Assembly: GCA_036337295.1 (NCBI GenBank)
Contig: JAYZEN010000007.1
Location: 62,001-126,000, forward strand
Source of the DNA: Ketobacter sp036337295
GTDB taxonomy: Bacteria > Pseudomonadota > Gammaproteobacteria > Pseudomonadales > Ketobacteraceae
Direction of reading: 5' to 3'
Length of the DNA stretch: 64,000 nt
Under the pieces are notes generated by a model that saw nothing but the letters and a program-made list of their open reading frames with translations, searched no databases and had not been told where the DNA came from. The position numbers and the translations under genes are program-made. Below, in pieces: positions 17,306-28,426 of this stretch. Within the stretch, counting starts at the first letter, position 1. Each line of letters starts with the position of its first letter.

Positions 17306-18575
17306 CTTTCTTGCGGGCGGGCTTCATGTTCGTCACCCGGGCGGTTTTCACCAGATTGTCTTTGATCTGTATGGTTTCAAAGCGGTAGTTACCGATGGTG
17401 AAGCACAGGTTGTGTTCGGGAATGGTTTCCAGGTGCTCAGTAATCAGGCCGTTCACCGTCTTGGGCCCCTTGGTGGGCAGGTGCCATTTCAGGGCCTTGT
17501 TGACGTCGCGGATCGTGGCCAGACCATCAATAATGAAAGAGCCGTCTTCCTGGGGGTGGATATCCTGGCTGCTGGCGGCGTAATCGGTGGTGAATTCCCC
17601 CACAATCTCTTCCAGGATGTCTTCCAGGGTCACGATGCCCTGCACGTCACCGTATTCATCCACCACAAAACCCATACGGCGTTTCACTTTCTGAAAGTTC
17701 ACCAGCTGGACGTGGAGCGGGGTGCCCTCTGGCACAAAATAGGGCTCCACCGCCTGCTGCATGATTTTGGCCTTGTTCAGGTCGTCGTCCATCAGCAGGC
17801 GACTGATCTTGCGCAGGTGTAATACCCCTACCGGTGAGTTGAGATCCGATTTGAAGACCGGCAACCGGGTGTGCTGGGTGGACTGCAGGGCCTTGATGAT
17901 GTCGTCGGTATCCTCATCCAGGTCGATGCCAATGACCTCATGCTTGGGGATCATGATGTCGTCCACCGTGACCTCTTCCAGGTCAAGGATGCTGAGCAGC
18001 ATCCCTTTGTGGCGGGTGGGCAGAATCGCGCCGGATTCCGTCACCACGGTGCGCAGCTCCTCCCGGCTCAGGTGATCCGAGCCAATTTCCTCCGCTTTCA
18101 CCCCGACCATACGCAGCAGGCCGTTACTGATGGCGTTCACCAGCCAGACAAAAGGATAAAGCACCACCAGCAGGGGGCGCAGAATCAGACTGGCAGGAAA
18201 GGCAATCGCTTCCGGTTTGAGGGCCGCCAGGGTCTTGGGGGTCACCTCTGCGAACACCAGGATGACCAGGGTCAGCACGGCGGTGGCAATGGCGATTCCG
18301 CTGTCTCCCCACAGGCGTATGGCAATGATGGTGGCGATGGATGAGGCCAGAATGTTGACAAAATTGTTACCAATCAGGATCACGCCGATCAGTCGGTCCG
18401 GCCGGTTCAGCAGGTTATCCACCCTCAGGGCTGCACGGTCCTTGCTTTTCACCAGGTGGCGCAGCCGGTAGCGGTTGAGGGACATCATCCCGGTTTCCGA
18501 GCTGGAAAAGAAGGCGGACATCAGGATCAGGACGCCGAGGATGCCGAACAATATGGAGATAGGGATGTCGTTCAA
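17286..18575 (-). CDS. CorB/YfjD family membrane protein (DUF21-CBS-CorC_HlyC)
   Basis: This 429-aa protein has an N-terminal DUF21 membrane domain with about four helices (residues 1-190), then paired CBS domains (for example DIMIPKHEVIGIDLDEDTDD). A CorC_HlyC C-terminal domain follows. The family (CNNM/CorB) is linked to magnesium or cobalt export. It lies 12 bp downstream of the ypjD-type gene on the same strand, a pairing also found in E. coli beside ffh. Assignment to the family is firm; the transported ion is inferred. Confidence 0.9.
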   Translation of the reverse strand: MNDIPISILFGILGVLILMSAFFSSSETGMMSLNRYRLRHLVKSKDRAALRVDNLLNRPDRLIGVILIGNNFVNILASSIATIIAIRLWGDSGIAIATAVLTLVILVFAEVTPKTLAALKPEAIAFPASLILRPLLVVLYPFVWLVNAISNGLLRMVGVKAEEIGSDHLSREELRTVVTESGAILPTRHKGMLLSILDLEEVTVDDIMIPKHEVIGIDLDEDTDDIIKALQSTQHTRLPVFKSDLNSPVGVLHLRKISRLLMDDDLNKAKIMQQAVEPYFVPEGTPLHVQLVNFQKVKRRMGFVVDEYGDVQGIVTLEDILEEIVGEFTTDYAASSQDIHPQEDGSFIIDGLATIRDVNKALKWHLPTKGPKTVNGLITEHLETIPEHNLCFTIGNYRFETIQIKDNLVKTARVTNMKPARKKATPAAT

Positions 18576-18587
18576 AAGGTAAGCCCG

Positions 18588-19394
18588 TTATACGCGGTCC
18601 AAAATCACTTCCAGTACCACCTTGGAACCGAAGTAGCCCAGGGTGAGCAAGACAAAACCGGTCATGGTCCACTTGACCGCCACCATGCCACGCCAGCCCC
18701 ACAGGTTGCGACCAAACAGCAGCAGCCAGAGAACCGCCCAGGCACCCAGGGCAAACACGGTTTTATGCAGCAGGTGCTGGGCAAAAAAATCGCTGACAAA
18801 GATAAAGCCGGTGCCGATGGCCAGGGTCAGCAGCACCATGCAGATGGAGATCAGATCGAACAGGGTGCTTTCCATGGTTTGCAGGGGTGGCAGCAGGGTC
18901 AGCAGGTCGTGCAGGTGGCGGTGCTTCAGCTGATAGTTCTGAATCCACAACAGGATGGATTGGGAGAGCGCCAGTGCCAGCACACAATAGGCCGAAATGG
19001 ACAGCAGGATATGGGCGATGACCCCGGTGTTCAGGTGGGGGTTGGGGAGCCCGTGATCGGTGAACAGCAGCGCGATACAAAGGCCGACGATGGCCACCGG
19101 ATAGGCGGGCGCCAGCAGGGATTCGATGTGGCGGTAATAGGCAACGATGGTGCCGGTGGCCGCCAGCACCAGGGAAAACAATGAAGCCATGGTGGTGACG
19201 CCCAGCTGGACTCCGGCCTCCTGGAACAGCGCGTCAAACAGAAAGTAAAGGTGTAGAAGCCCACCCGCTGTGGCCATTCCCAAGAGCAGAGCGCGGTTTA
19301 CCTGAACATCCGTCTTGAGGCTTTTTATGATTAGTACGGTGGACATGCCGTAGCACAGACAAGCCAGAATGCCTGCAAAGATCGCCAAATTCAC
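18588..19394 (-). CDS. ypjD: YpjD-like inner membrane protein (CcsA/cytochrome c assembly family)
   Basis: This 268-aa integral membrane protein has about eight hydrophobic helices and resembles the CcsA/HemX family. The C-terminal segment FALGAWAVLWLLLFGRNLWG fits YpjD. Its order next to a corB-like gene, and its divergent position relative to ffh, match E. coli. Although the fold is shared with heme-handling cytochrome c assembly proteins, a role in heme handling has not been shown for YpjD. Confidence 0.85.
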   Translation of the reverse strand: MNLAIFAGILACLCYGMSTVLIIKSLKTDVQVNRALLLGMATAGGLLHLYFLFDALFQEAGVQLGVTTMASLFSLVLAATGTIVAYYRHIESLLAPAYPVAIVGLCIALLFTDHGLPNPHLNTGVIAHILLSISAYCVLALALSQSILLWIQNYQLKHRHLHDLLTLLPPLQTMESTLFDLISICMVLLTLAIGTGFIFVSDFFAQHLLHKTVFALGAWAVLWLLLFGRNLWGWRGMVAVKWTMTGFVLLTLGYFGSKVVLEVILDRV

Positions 19395-19517
19395 GGCGTG
19401 CTTTAGCTCCTTACCCGTTTCGTGTAGGGGCTAAGTTTCTCACAAGGCTGTCAATAATGAAACTGGCTGCGTTATACTTGCCGTTTCAAGTTTTTAGCAC
19501 GCGATGAAGATACCGTT

Positions 19518-20906
19518 ATGTTTGATAACCTGACCGAACGACTCAGTAACAGCCTGCGCAGCGTCACCGGCAAGGCCCGGCTCACTGAGGACAATATAAA
19601 AGAAACTCTGCGGGAAGTCAGAATGGCCCTGCTGGAGGCGGATGTCGCCCTGCCGGTGGTCAAGGAATTCGTCGACAAAGTGAAACAGCGGGCCGTTGGG
19701 CAGGAGGTCATGAAGAGCCTGAGCCCCGGTCAGGTCTTCATCAAGATTGTGAACCAGGAGCTGGTGCACATGATGGGGGATGCCAATGACGCACTCAGGC
19801 TGAATGTGCAGCCCCCGGCAGTGGTGCTGATGGCCGGTCTGCAGGGGGCGGGTAAAACCACCACCGTAGGCAAGCTGGCCAAGTACCTCAAGGAGCGGGA
19901 GAAGAAAAAGGTTCTGGTGACCAGTGCTGACGTCTATCGCCCGGCGGCCATCAAGCAGCTGGAGACCCTGGCCGGTGATGTGGGGGCATTGTTCGTTCCC
20001 TCCAGCACTGAGGAAAAGCCCGTCGACATTGCCAACCGCGCCATTGCGGAGGCCCGCAAGCTGCATGCGGATGTGGTGATCATCGATACCGCCGGCCGTC
20101 TCGCCATCGATGAAGATATGATGAACGAGATCAAGGCCCTGCACAGTGCCATCAGCCCGGTGGAAACCCTGTTCGTGGTGGATTCCATGACCGGCCAGGA
20201 TGCCGCCAATACCGCCAAGGCCTTTAACGATGCGCTGCCGCTCACCGGTGTGGTGCTGACCAAGGCCGATGGTGATGCCCGGGGTGGTGCGGCCCTGTCC
20301 GTGCGCCACATCACCGGCAAGCCCATCAAGTTCATCGGTGTGGGTGAGAAGACCGATGCCCTGGAGCCCTTCCACCCGGATCGAATCGCCTCGCGGATTC
20401 TGGGGATGGGGGACGTGCTCAGCCTGGTGGAGGAAGCCGAGCGCAAACTGGACAAGGACAAGGCCGACAAGCTGGCCAAGAAGCTGAAGAAAGGCAAGGG
20501 CTTCGATCTGGAAGACCTGCTGGAGCAGTTCCAGCAGATGAAGAAGCTGGGCGGCATGGCTGGCATGCTGGACAAACTGCCCGGTATGGGCGGTATGGCC
20601 CAGATGGCCCAGCAGGGCGGGGTGGCGGATAAAGAGTTGAAGAAGATGGAAGCCATCATCTATTCCATGACACCCCATGAGCGGCGCTTCCCGGATGTGA
20701 TCAATGGCTCCCGCAAGAAGCGCATTGCCGCCGGTTCCGGCACCCAGATCCCGGATATCAACCGGGTGCTGAAGCAGCACAAGCAGATGCAGAAAATGAT
20801 GAAGAAACTCACCGGCAAGGGCGCCAAGAACATGATGCGGGGCATGAAAGGCATGATGGGCGGCGGCGGTATGCCCGGTGGCGGTATGCCTCCGTTCAAG
20901 ATGTAA
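19518..20906 (+). CDS. ffh: Signal recognition particle protein Ffh
   Basis: Ffh is the GTPase of the signal recognition particle; it binds 4.5S RNA and signal sequences of nascent membrane proteins. The 462-aa product shows the N domain, then the G domain with GLQGAGKTTTVGKLA, DTAGRLAID and TKADGDARGG. The Met-rich M domain ends in GGGGMPGGGMPPFKM. Length and motif order are standard. It is transcribed divergently from ypjD. A possible -10 (TATACT, 19473-19478) lies 40 bp before the ATG. Confidence 0.97.
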   Translation: MFDNLTERLSNSLRSVTGKARLTEDNIKETLREVRMALLEADVALPVVKEFVDKVKQRAVGQEVMKSLSPGQVFIKIVNQELVHMMGDANDALRLNVQPPAVVLMAGLQGAGKTTTVGKLAKYLKEREKKKVLVTSADVYRPAAIKQLETLAGDVGALFVPSSTEEKPVDIANRAIAEARKLHADVVIIDTAGRLAIDEDMMNEIKALHSAISPVETLFVVDSMTGQDAANTAKAFNDALPLTGVVLTKADGDARGGAALSVRHITGKPIKFIGVGEKTDALEPFHPDRIASRILGMGDVLSLVEEAERKLDKDKADKLAKKLKKGKGFDLEDLLEQFQQMKKLGGMAGMLDKLPGMGGMAQMAQQGGVADKELKKMEAIIYSMTPHERRFPDVINGSRKKRIAAGSGTQIPDINRVLKQHKQMQKMMKKLTGKGAKNMMRGMKGMMGGGGMPGGGMPPFKM

Positions 20907-21192
20907 TCCGGCCAGCTGGCCGTTGCCTGGCGGGGTCTGCGGGCTCCGCTGTGGCATCCCGCGTAAAACCCTTTCATTTCCCCCCGAATTCCCTTAAAAT
21001 CACGCGCCTCCCATGTCCTGCACACCCTCAATTTCCGGCAGTGGCACGGGCGAGAGCCTGTGGATTTAGCCCCTCTTGGCTCGAAAAGACGAAATAATTC
21101 AGTAGGTTACTGAACGCCTCAGGGCGCATTCAGGAGCCTGCTTTTACGTTGTAAAAAGCTGAACAGATTGATTGTAAGAAGGAAAACGATAC
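20907..21192 (+). promoter_or_regulatory. Spacer and presumed leader of the rpsP operon
   Basis: This 286-bp spacer lies between ffh and rpsP. A palindrome cggccagctggccg (20909-20922) follows ffh. Nearer rpsP are two possible hairpins: ctgaacgcc/ggcgcattcag (about 21112-21135) and gcttttac/gtaaaaagc (about 21139-21158). These could be leader structures for operon control, but this is speculative. No gene is visible. Confidence 0.4.
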
Positions 21193-21450
21193 ATGGTAAC
21201 CATTCGATTGACTCGTGGCGGCTCCAAAAAGCGTCCTTTCTACCACCTGGTTGTAACCGATAGCCGTAATGCCCGTGATGGTCGTTACATTGAGCGAGTA
21301 GGCTTCTTCAACCCGCTGGCCAAGGGCCAGGAAGAGCGTGTACGCCTGGATCTGGCCCGTATTGAACACTGGGTAGGCCTGGGTGCACAGACTTCCGATC
21401 GTGTCGCCGCCCTGGTAAAAGACGCCAAGAAAGCCGCTGCTGCCGCATAA
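21193..21450 (+). CDS. rpsP: 30S ribosomal protein S16
   Basis: This 85-aa protein begins MVTIRLTRGGSKKRPFYHLV, the hallmark of S16, which helps assemble the 5' domain of 16S rRNA. A good AAGGAAA lies upstream of the ATG. It is the first gene of the conserved rpsP-rimM-trmD-rplS operon. Codon use is that of a highly expressed gene. Confidence 0.98.
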   Translation: MVTIRLTRGGSKKRPFYHLVVTDSRNARDGRYIERVGFFNPLAKGQEERVRLDLARIEHWVGLGAQTSDRVAALVKDAKKAAAAA

Positions 21451-21462
21451 GCAGTGGTGGAT

Positions 21463-21981
21463 ATGTCCGAATGGGTGGTGGTAGGCAAGCTGCTTGGGCC
21501 TTATGGCATCAAGGGCTGGATGAAAGTCTATTCGCACACCGAGCCCATGGACAATCTCGCAAACTACAACCCTCTCTGGCTGCATCGGGAGGGCAACTGG
21601 CAGCCCATTAGCGTTGAGCGTGTTCAGCGGCATGGAAAGGGGCTGGTGGCCAAGATCGAAGGTTGTGACAACCGAGATCAGGTGCCGGCTTTCACTGGGT
21701 GTGAATTAGCAATCAAGCGTGAACAGCTGCCAGATCTCCAGGACGAGGACTTTTACTGGTCCGACCTGGAGGGATTAACGGTTAAAACCCTGAGCGGTGA
21801 CTGCCTGGGTAAAGTCAGTCACCTGTTCGAAACCGGCGCCAACGATGTGCTGGTGGTGCAAGGGGATGCCGACAGTCTGGATCGACAGGAGCGCCTGATT
21901 CCCTATATCTGGGAAGAGGTGGTTCAGCAGGTGGATCTGGCAAAAGGCGAAATCACCGTGGATTGGGACAAGGATTTTTAG
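21463..21981 (+). CDS. rimM: 16S rRNA processing/ribosome maturation factor RimM
   Basis: RimM binds S19 and assists maturation of the 30S head. The protein has the N-terminal VVVGKLLGPYGIKGWMKVYS motif and a PRC-barrel end (DFYWSDLEGL through PYIWEEVVQQVDL). Two in-frame GTG codons lie just upstream (21454 and 21457), but ATG 21463, giving MSEWVVVGKL at 172 aa, fits the family best. The stop codon overlaps the trmD start by one base. Confidence 0.95.
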   Translation: MSEWVVVGKLLGPYGIKGWMKVYSHTEPMDNLANYNPLWLHREGNWQPISVERVQRHGKGLVAKIEGCDNRDQVPAFTGCELAIKREQLPDLQDEDFYWSDLEGLTVKTLSGDCLGKVSHLFETGANDVLVVQGDADSLDRQERLIPYIWEEVVQQVDLAKGEITVDWDKDF

Positions 21982-22748
21982 TGACCTGTTTGGCCAGGTA
22001 CGAAATCGTCACCCTGTTCCCGGAGATGTTCTCCGCCATTACCGACTACGGGGTAACCGGTCGGGCCGTGAAGAACGGATTGGTGGAGCTGGGATATACC
22101 AACCCCAGGGATTTTACCCAGGATGTGCACCGTACGGTGGATGATCGCCCCTATGGCGGTGGGCCGGGGATGCTGATGTTGGTGGAGCCTCTGTTGGCCG
22201 CCATTGCCAGTGCCAGGACCCGGTTGCAGGATTCCGGTGTGGAGCAGCCCAAGGTGGTGTATGTGTCGCCCCAGGGCAAGCCTTTCAATCAGGCCGCTGC
22301 CGGGGAATTCAGCGCACGACAGGGGGTGGTGTTCCTGTGCGGCCGCTATGAAGGCATTGATGAGCGTGTTATTGAAATGGCGGTGGATGAAGAGTGGTCC
22401 ATCGGCGATTACGTGCTCAGCGGCGGTGAGCTGCCGGTGATGTCGATGATCGACGCCACCGTGAGACTGTTGCCCGGGGTGTTGGGGCACAAGGATTCGG
22501 CGGCGGAGGATTCGTTCTTCCAGGGCTTGCTGGATTGCCCCCATTACACGCGGCCGGAAGTGTACGATGGGCGCGAAGTACCGAAGGTGTTGTTGAGCGG
22601 GCACCACGGTGAAATCAGGCGCTGGCGATTAAAGCAATCGCTGGGGCGGACGTGGCAACGACGTCCGGATCTGTTGGAAGGCAGAGTGCTTTCCAAAGAA
22701 GAGCAAACGCTGTTGCAGGAATATTTGGATGAGCACGGCTTGTCCTGA
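21981..22748 (+). CDS. trmD: tRNA (guanine-N1-)-methyltransferase TrmD
   Basis: TrmD methylates G37 of tRNAs next to the anticodon, using S-adenosylmethionine in a trefoil-knot site. Visible motifs are EIVTLFPEMFSAITDYGV, DDRPYGGGPGMLM and the SAM-binding LSGGELPVM with RYEGIDERV. The best start is GTG at 21981, overlapping the rimM stop (TAGTG), giving 255 aa. The frame is open further upstream, but that part is inside rimM. Confidence 0.96.
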   Translation: MTCLARYEIVTLFPEMFSAITDYGVTGRAVKNGLVELGYTNPRDFTQDVHRTVDDRPYGGGPGMLMLVEPLLAAIASARTRLQDSGVEQPKVVYVSPQGKPFNQAAAGEFSARQGVVFLCGRYEGIDERVIEMAVDEEWSIGDYVLSGGELPVMSMIDATVRLLPGVLGHKDSAAEDSFFQGLLDCPHYTRPEVYDGREVPKVLLSGHHGEIRRWRLKQSLGRTWQRRPDLLEGRVLSKEEQTLLQEYLDEHGLS

Positions 22749-22832
22749 ACGGTTTTATTAACGACGTGTATGTAGCGTCCTGTGATTCACACTCCGGACC
22801 CTACCTCTGGCGCGAACACTGAGGAAACTCTC

Positions 22833-23189
22833 ATGAGCGGTAAAAACAAAATCATCCAGGCTATCGAAAATGAGCAGATGAAACAGGATCTGCCCACGTT
22901 CAGCGTAGGCGACACTGTGATCGTCAACGTTAAGGTAACTGAGGGTGATCGCACTCGTCTGCAGGCCTATGAAGGCGTTGTGATTGGCAAGCGTAACCGT
23001 GGTTTGAACTCCGGTTTCACTGTGCGCAAGATCTCCAACGGTGTTGGTGTTGAGCGTACTTTCCAGACACACAGCCCTCTGGTGGACAGCATCACTGTTA
23101 AGCGTCGTGGTGCCGTGCGTCGTGCCAAGCTGTACTTCCTGCGTGAGCGTACTGGTAAGTCTGCCCGTATTCGCGAAAAGCTCAATTAA
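22833..23189 (+). CDS. rplS: 50S ribosomal protein L19
   Basis: This 118-aa L19 begins MSGKNKIIQAIENEQMKQDL and contains GDTVIVNVKV and RRAKLYFLRERTGKSARI. L19 lies at the interface of the ribosomal subunits. The ATG at 22833 has GAGGA upstream. An in-frame GTG at 22782 would add 17 unrelated residues and is not preferred. It is the last gene of the operon and is followed by a strong terminator. Confidence 0.97.
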   Translation: MSGKNKIIQAIENEQMKQDLPTFSVGDTVIVNVKVTEGDRTRLQAYEGVVIGKRNRGLNSGFTVRKISNGVGVERTFQTHSPLVDSITVKRRGAVRRAKLYFLRERTGKSARIREKLN

Positions 23190-23210
23190 TACGAGCCACT
23201 CGCAGATCAA

Positions 23211-23234
23211 AGCGCCTTTCGGGGCGCTTTTTTT
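23211..23234 (+). terminator. Rho-independent terminator of the rpsP-rplS operon
   Basis: agcgcc and ggcgct form a GC-rich stem with a short loop, followed by a run of seven or more T, 22 bp after the rplS stop. Confidence 0.9.
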
Positions 23235-23274
23235 ATGCCTGCGATAGGGGGGATTGTCTTCGATAAGAAGGTGG

Positions 23275-23730
23275 CTACTCTGCGGTGGCCTGGCGGTACA
23301 GTACTTTAACCCGGTTTAGTTGGTCCTCATCCGGTTGTACCAGATAGCCGATGGCATAGGTGGAGCTGACGATGGAGTCGATAACGGCCTGGGCCGATTC
23401 CACCACGAAGGGAATCTTACCCTTGCCGCTGAACAGGTAGTAGGCGCGGTAACGTTTGAGTTTGGGCTGCGAGATGCCAATGACCGTGTCATAGAATTCC
23501 CGATAAGCGTCGCTGCCCTGGGGCAGGTCGATGGCCAGGGGCTCGTGCTCAGTGCCCGGGTACAGGTGCAGGCGCCCCAGGAACACCCGGCGCACTTCCT
23601 TGTTGCTGAGGCTGGTTACCGGGTTGTCGAGATTGGCGATCACCACGATGTCAGCGTTGCAGCGGGCCGCCATGATTAGCAGGGCGGCCCCCAGCAGGAA
23701 AGTGAGTTGTCTGATCGGCCGAATCATCAA
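23275..23730 (-). CDS. Small periplasmic PstS-like (PBP_like) protein
   Basis: This 151-aa protein has an N-terminal signal peptide ending near residue 26. The rest resembles a single lobe of phosphate-binding-protein-like proteins, with LSNKEVRRVFLGRLHLYPG and YAIGYLVQPDED typical of this short group. It is far shorter than real PstS (about 330 aa), and no ABC transporter genes are near, so it is probably a binding or sensing component. Its start overlaps the stop of the porin-like gene (ATGA, 23727-23730), indicating coupled translation. Divergent from the pair is a hybrid histidine kinase. Confidence 0.75.
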   Translation of the reverse strand: MMIRPIRQLTFLLGAALLIMAARCNADIVVIANLDNPVTSLSNKEVRRVFLGRLHLYPGTEHEPLAIDLPQGSDAYREFYDTVIGISQPKLKRYRAYYLFSGKGKIPFVVESAQAVIDSIVSSTYAIGYLVQPDEDQLNRVKVLYRQATAE

Positions 23731-24947
23731 AACACCACATCCATTACGATCGTCATCAGGGTGGCGTTGTCCGGTGGGTCGGCATCGTTGAGGGGAAAGC
23801 CCTGGCCGGTGGAGCCCGCCAGGAAATCGAAATACTGGACCTCAAACTTGATGCAGGTGTTGGGCATGAAATCATAACGAACCCCCAGCGTGATGCTGCG
23901 CTCCTTGGCTTTGAAGCTTTGGATGCCGGCCCGGGTTTGCTCCAGCAGCGGCGCAGCAAACGGGTATTGGGCGGCGGCTTCATCAATCAGGGGCAGGGTG
24001 TCTTTATCCAGGGTATTGTCGTAGGCGCTGAGGACGGTATAGGGGGTGAACTCGTCGTAGTGATAGAGCAGGGACACGTACCAACCGTCGGAATCATTGG
24101 CGAATCCGGAATCCGGCGCCAGTACCCAGTACTTTTCTGCAATGATGCCCCAGCTGTTGAAATCCCACTGCCCGCCGATGGCGTGATACTGGTAGTTGGT
24201 GCCTTCCGCGTACAGGGCGCTGCCGATTTCATTGAAAATAGGGTCACCGGTCAGTGCGCTGAGATCTTCGTAATAGTCGACGGCTGTTTGCAGGCCCTCT
24301 GATTGAATATCCGTATGTTCAATATGGAAACTGTAGCGCAACAGCCAGTCCAGGGATCTCAGGGTAAACGTGGCGCCGTAGGTGGGGTTGGACTCCACGG
24401 TGACGTCCCGGATTTCGCCCTCCACTGCGCCGACAAACAGCAGGATGTCCAGCTCCAGGTCATTGCTCATGTCCAGGGTGTACTGCAGGTCGGCGCCATC
24501 GATGTTGCCCAGGGGTTGCAGCAGATAGGTGTATACGTCAATGGGTGGGCGGGCCCAGGGGTAGGAATAGCCCACATCGCGGGTGCCGGAATAGATGTAA
24601 TAGGAAGAGCGCAGGCGGCCCAGTCGGAGTTGCAGATCGGGTGTGGCCTGATAACTGAGGAACAGCCACTGCAGCTTGGGGTTGTAGGACTCTTCCCCGC
24701 CCAGGGCCAGGCCGGAGCTGGAGACCTGGGTGGTGAACGCCAGGCGCTCAGTGATGTTGCCCTGCAGCTGGATGCCCAGCCGGGTGTCGTTGTCGAAATC
24801 CCAGTTGTTGTCCGCTTCCCCGAACTGGTAATCCTCGCGGTTGACTTTGCCGACGCCGATGGAGCCGAAGCCTGAGAATTGCCAGTTGTGGTCTCCATAA
24901 CCGGAGCATGCAGTGAAAGCGAGAATGAGGCCCAGCAGTATCCGCAC
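23727..24947 (-). CDS. Porin-like outer membrane beta-barrel protein
   Basis: The sequence is dominated by alternating, aromatic-rich beta strands (WQFSGFGSIGVGKVNRED, LQWLFLSYQATPDLQLRLG) ending in a Phe, as in outer-membrane barrels. The likely start is GTG at 24947, preceded by AGGA at good spacing, giving 406 aa with a signal peptide (VRILLGLILAFTACSGYG). The frame is open to 25040, but that upstream part lacks a signal peptide. It belongs to the DcaP/OprO-like barrel type in appearance, though exact family and substrate are uncertain. It is coupled to the PstS-like gene. Confidence 0.78.
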   Translation of the reverse strand: MRILLGLILAFTACSGYGDHNWQFSGFGSIGVGKVNREDYQFGEADNNWDFDNDTRLGIQLQGNITERLAFTTQVSSSGLALGGEESYNPKLQWLFLSYQATPDLQLRLGRLRSSYYIYSGTRDVGYSYPWARPPIDVYTYLLQPLGNIDGADLQYTLDMSNDLELDILLFVGAVEGEIRDVTVESNPTYGATFTLRSLDWLLRYSFHIEHTDIQSEGLQTAVDYYEDLSALTGDPIFNEIGSALYAEGTNYQYHAIGGQWDFNSWGIIAEKYWVLAPDSGFANDSDGWYVSLLYHYDEFTPYTVLSAYDNTLDKDTLPLIDEAAAQYPFAAPLLEQTRAGIQSFKAKERSITLGVRYDFMPNTCIKFEVQYFDFLAGSTGQGFPLNDADPPDNATLMTIVMDVVF

Positions 24948-25099
24948 AGGTGGTCCTGTTTTGCAGTGGTGATCTAATAAGAATAGACAAGGCCTGCCGC
25001 GCTGTCGTGATTCTTGCCCTGAAATCGGCATAGGGATCAATGGGCTGCTAGACTTAGGGGGGTAAACAGGCGGCGGGCCTGGGTTTTTCGGTGTGCGTA

Positions 25100-26881
<1,782 letters not shown>

Positions 26882-26928
26882 GTCCCGGTGTGATTCTGTT
26901 CCGGTTTCAGGGGCATCCGGCATGAGAG

Positions 26929-26960
26929 CTATCTGGTTTCAGAACTATCTGGTTTCAGAA
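26929..26960. repeat. Exact 16-bp tandem duplication
   Basis: ctatctggtttcagaa occurs twice in direct succession, three bases beyond the end of the minus-strand regulator gene. A degraded third unit may overlap that gene's stop region. Confidence 0.85.
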
Positions 26961-26963
26961 TCG

Positions 26964-28394
26964 TCAGGATTCAAACCGATAGGGTAAAAATTCCCGCTCA
27001 TTTTCATTGATGTGAATACGTTTGCCGATGGGTGGGAAGGCCCGCTGCGGGCATTCCGTGCGTTCACACACCCGGCAGCTCACCCCGATGGGGACAGCGG
27101 CTTCTTTGTCGTTGAGGTCGATGCCGGCGGCATAAATCAATTGCGGTGCGTGGGCAATCTCGCAGCCCAGTCCCACGGCGAAATTTTTCTGTGGCATCAG
27201 AAATCCCCCTTCGGTGCGACTCACGGTGCGGGCGATGCAGAAGTAGGTTTTGCCATCGGGCATCTGGGCCACCTGGCGCAAAATCTTGCCCGGTTGGGCA
27301 AAGGCTTCATGCACATTCCACAGTGGGCAGGCGCCCCCCACCCGGGCAAAGTGAAAGCTGCTGGCGCTCTGCCGTTTGGAGATATTGCCGGCGGCATCCA
27401 CCCGCAGAAAATAAAAGGGAATGCCCTTGGCGGTGGGCCGTTGCAGGGTGCTGAGACGATGGCAGACCTGCTCGAAGCTGACGTTGAACAGGATCTGCAG
27501 GCGTTCAATGTCGTAGCGCTCCTGCTGGGCTTTGCGCAGGAAATCCTCATAGGGCATGAGCAGCGCGCCAGCATAATAGTTGGCCAGTCCCACCCGGCAG
27601 ACGGCGTTGGATTCCGGGTTGGTGAAGCGGGCCTTGGCGATGATCTGGTCCAGCAGAGCCCCCTGTTCCAGCAGGCAGATCTGGTGGGCCAGGTGGAAGA
27701 TCCGCTGCCGTAGCGACAGCAGCTTGGACAGGGTCAGGCGTCGGCTGCGGGTATCATACTGGCGCAGGCGGTCACTGTCCGCATCCACGATCACCTGAAT
27801 GCCGTGTTGCTGCTTCAGGTACGCTATAAACTGGTTTTCCCCGCCGCCCCGGCTCATGCCCGCGGTGGTGAAGAGGGTTTCTGCCGCTCGATCCAGACCA
27901 TCAAAATAATTGTTCTGATAGTAGAAAAAATCCCGGGTCTCCTCGTAGGGAAACTGGGGGCCTTCGATGGAGCGCACTGCCTCGTCGCCGGTGACGTCCT
28001 CCGCCAGCCCCACGTAGTTCTGTTGGGATTGGTGGTAGGACTGGTACAGGCTGAGGAAGTGGCGGGCAAACGCCGGAGAGCGAGTGACAATTTCCTTCAG
28101 CTCCGTCAGGGGCAGCTTTTCATTCTCAAACAGGGGGTCCTCCAGGCAGTCCTTGATTTCCGCCACCAGGCGGTCATCCTCCTCTTCGGAAAAATGCGAC
28201 AGGTCCACATCGAACACCCCTGCCAGCTTCAGCAGCACCTGAACCGTGAGCGGGCGCTGGTCGTTCTCAATCTGGTTCAGATAGCTGGCGGAAAGCCCCA
28301 GCCGGGTGGCCAGTTCCGCCTGGCTCAGCGCAGTCTGCTCCCGCAGGCGGCGGATCTTGCTACCGAGGAACAGTTTGCGTTTGCGCGGACTCAT
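26964..28394 (-). CDS. XRE-family ScfR/RamB-type transcriptional regulator
   Basis: This 476-aa regulator has an N-terminal Xre helix-turn-helix (residues 10-65, LREQTALSQAELATRLGLSA). An IrrE/ImmA-like middle region follows, and a C-terminal domain (formerly DUF2083) holds a Cys cluster (GVSCRVCERTECPQRAF) likely to bind metal. Characterised relatives are RamB, PrpR and ScfR, which control acetate, propionate or short acyl-CoA metabolism. ATG 28394 is chosen because the HTH begins there; the frame continues upstream without similarity. It is divergent from an acyl-CoA dehydrogenase and probably controls it through the TTTGC boxes in between. Confidence 0.9.
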   Translation of the reverse strand: MSPRKRKLFLGSKIRRLREQTALSQAELATRLGLSASYLNQIENDQRPLTVQVLLKLAGVFDVDLSHFSEEEDDRLVAEIKDCLEDPLFENEKLPLTELKEIVTRSPAFARHFLSLYQSYHQSQQNYVGLAEDVTGDEAVRSIEGPQFPYEETRDFFYYQNNYFDGLDRAAETLFTTAGMSRGGGENQFIAYLKQQHGIQVIVDADSDRLRQYDTRSRRLTLSKLLSLRQRIFHLAHQICLLEQGALLDQIIAKARFTNPESNAVCRVGLANYYAGALLMPYEDFLRKAQQERYDIERLQILFNVSFEQVCHRLSTLQRPTAKGIPFYFLRVDAAGNISKRQSASSFHFARVGGACPLWNVHEAFAQPGKILRQVAQMPDGKTYFCIARTVSRTEGGFLMPQKNFAVGLGCEIAHAPQLIYAAGIDLNDKEAAVPIGVSCRVCERTECPQRAFPPIGKRIHINENEREFLPYRFES

Positions 28395-28426
28395 ATGCCT
28401 GGCCTCATGAGACGTGTTCTGTGAAG

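Noticed and set aside
19494..20957. 487-aa minus-strand frame opposite ffh
   Set aside because: It is the antisense image of ffh, without domains or a start signal.
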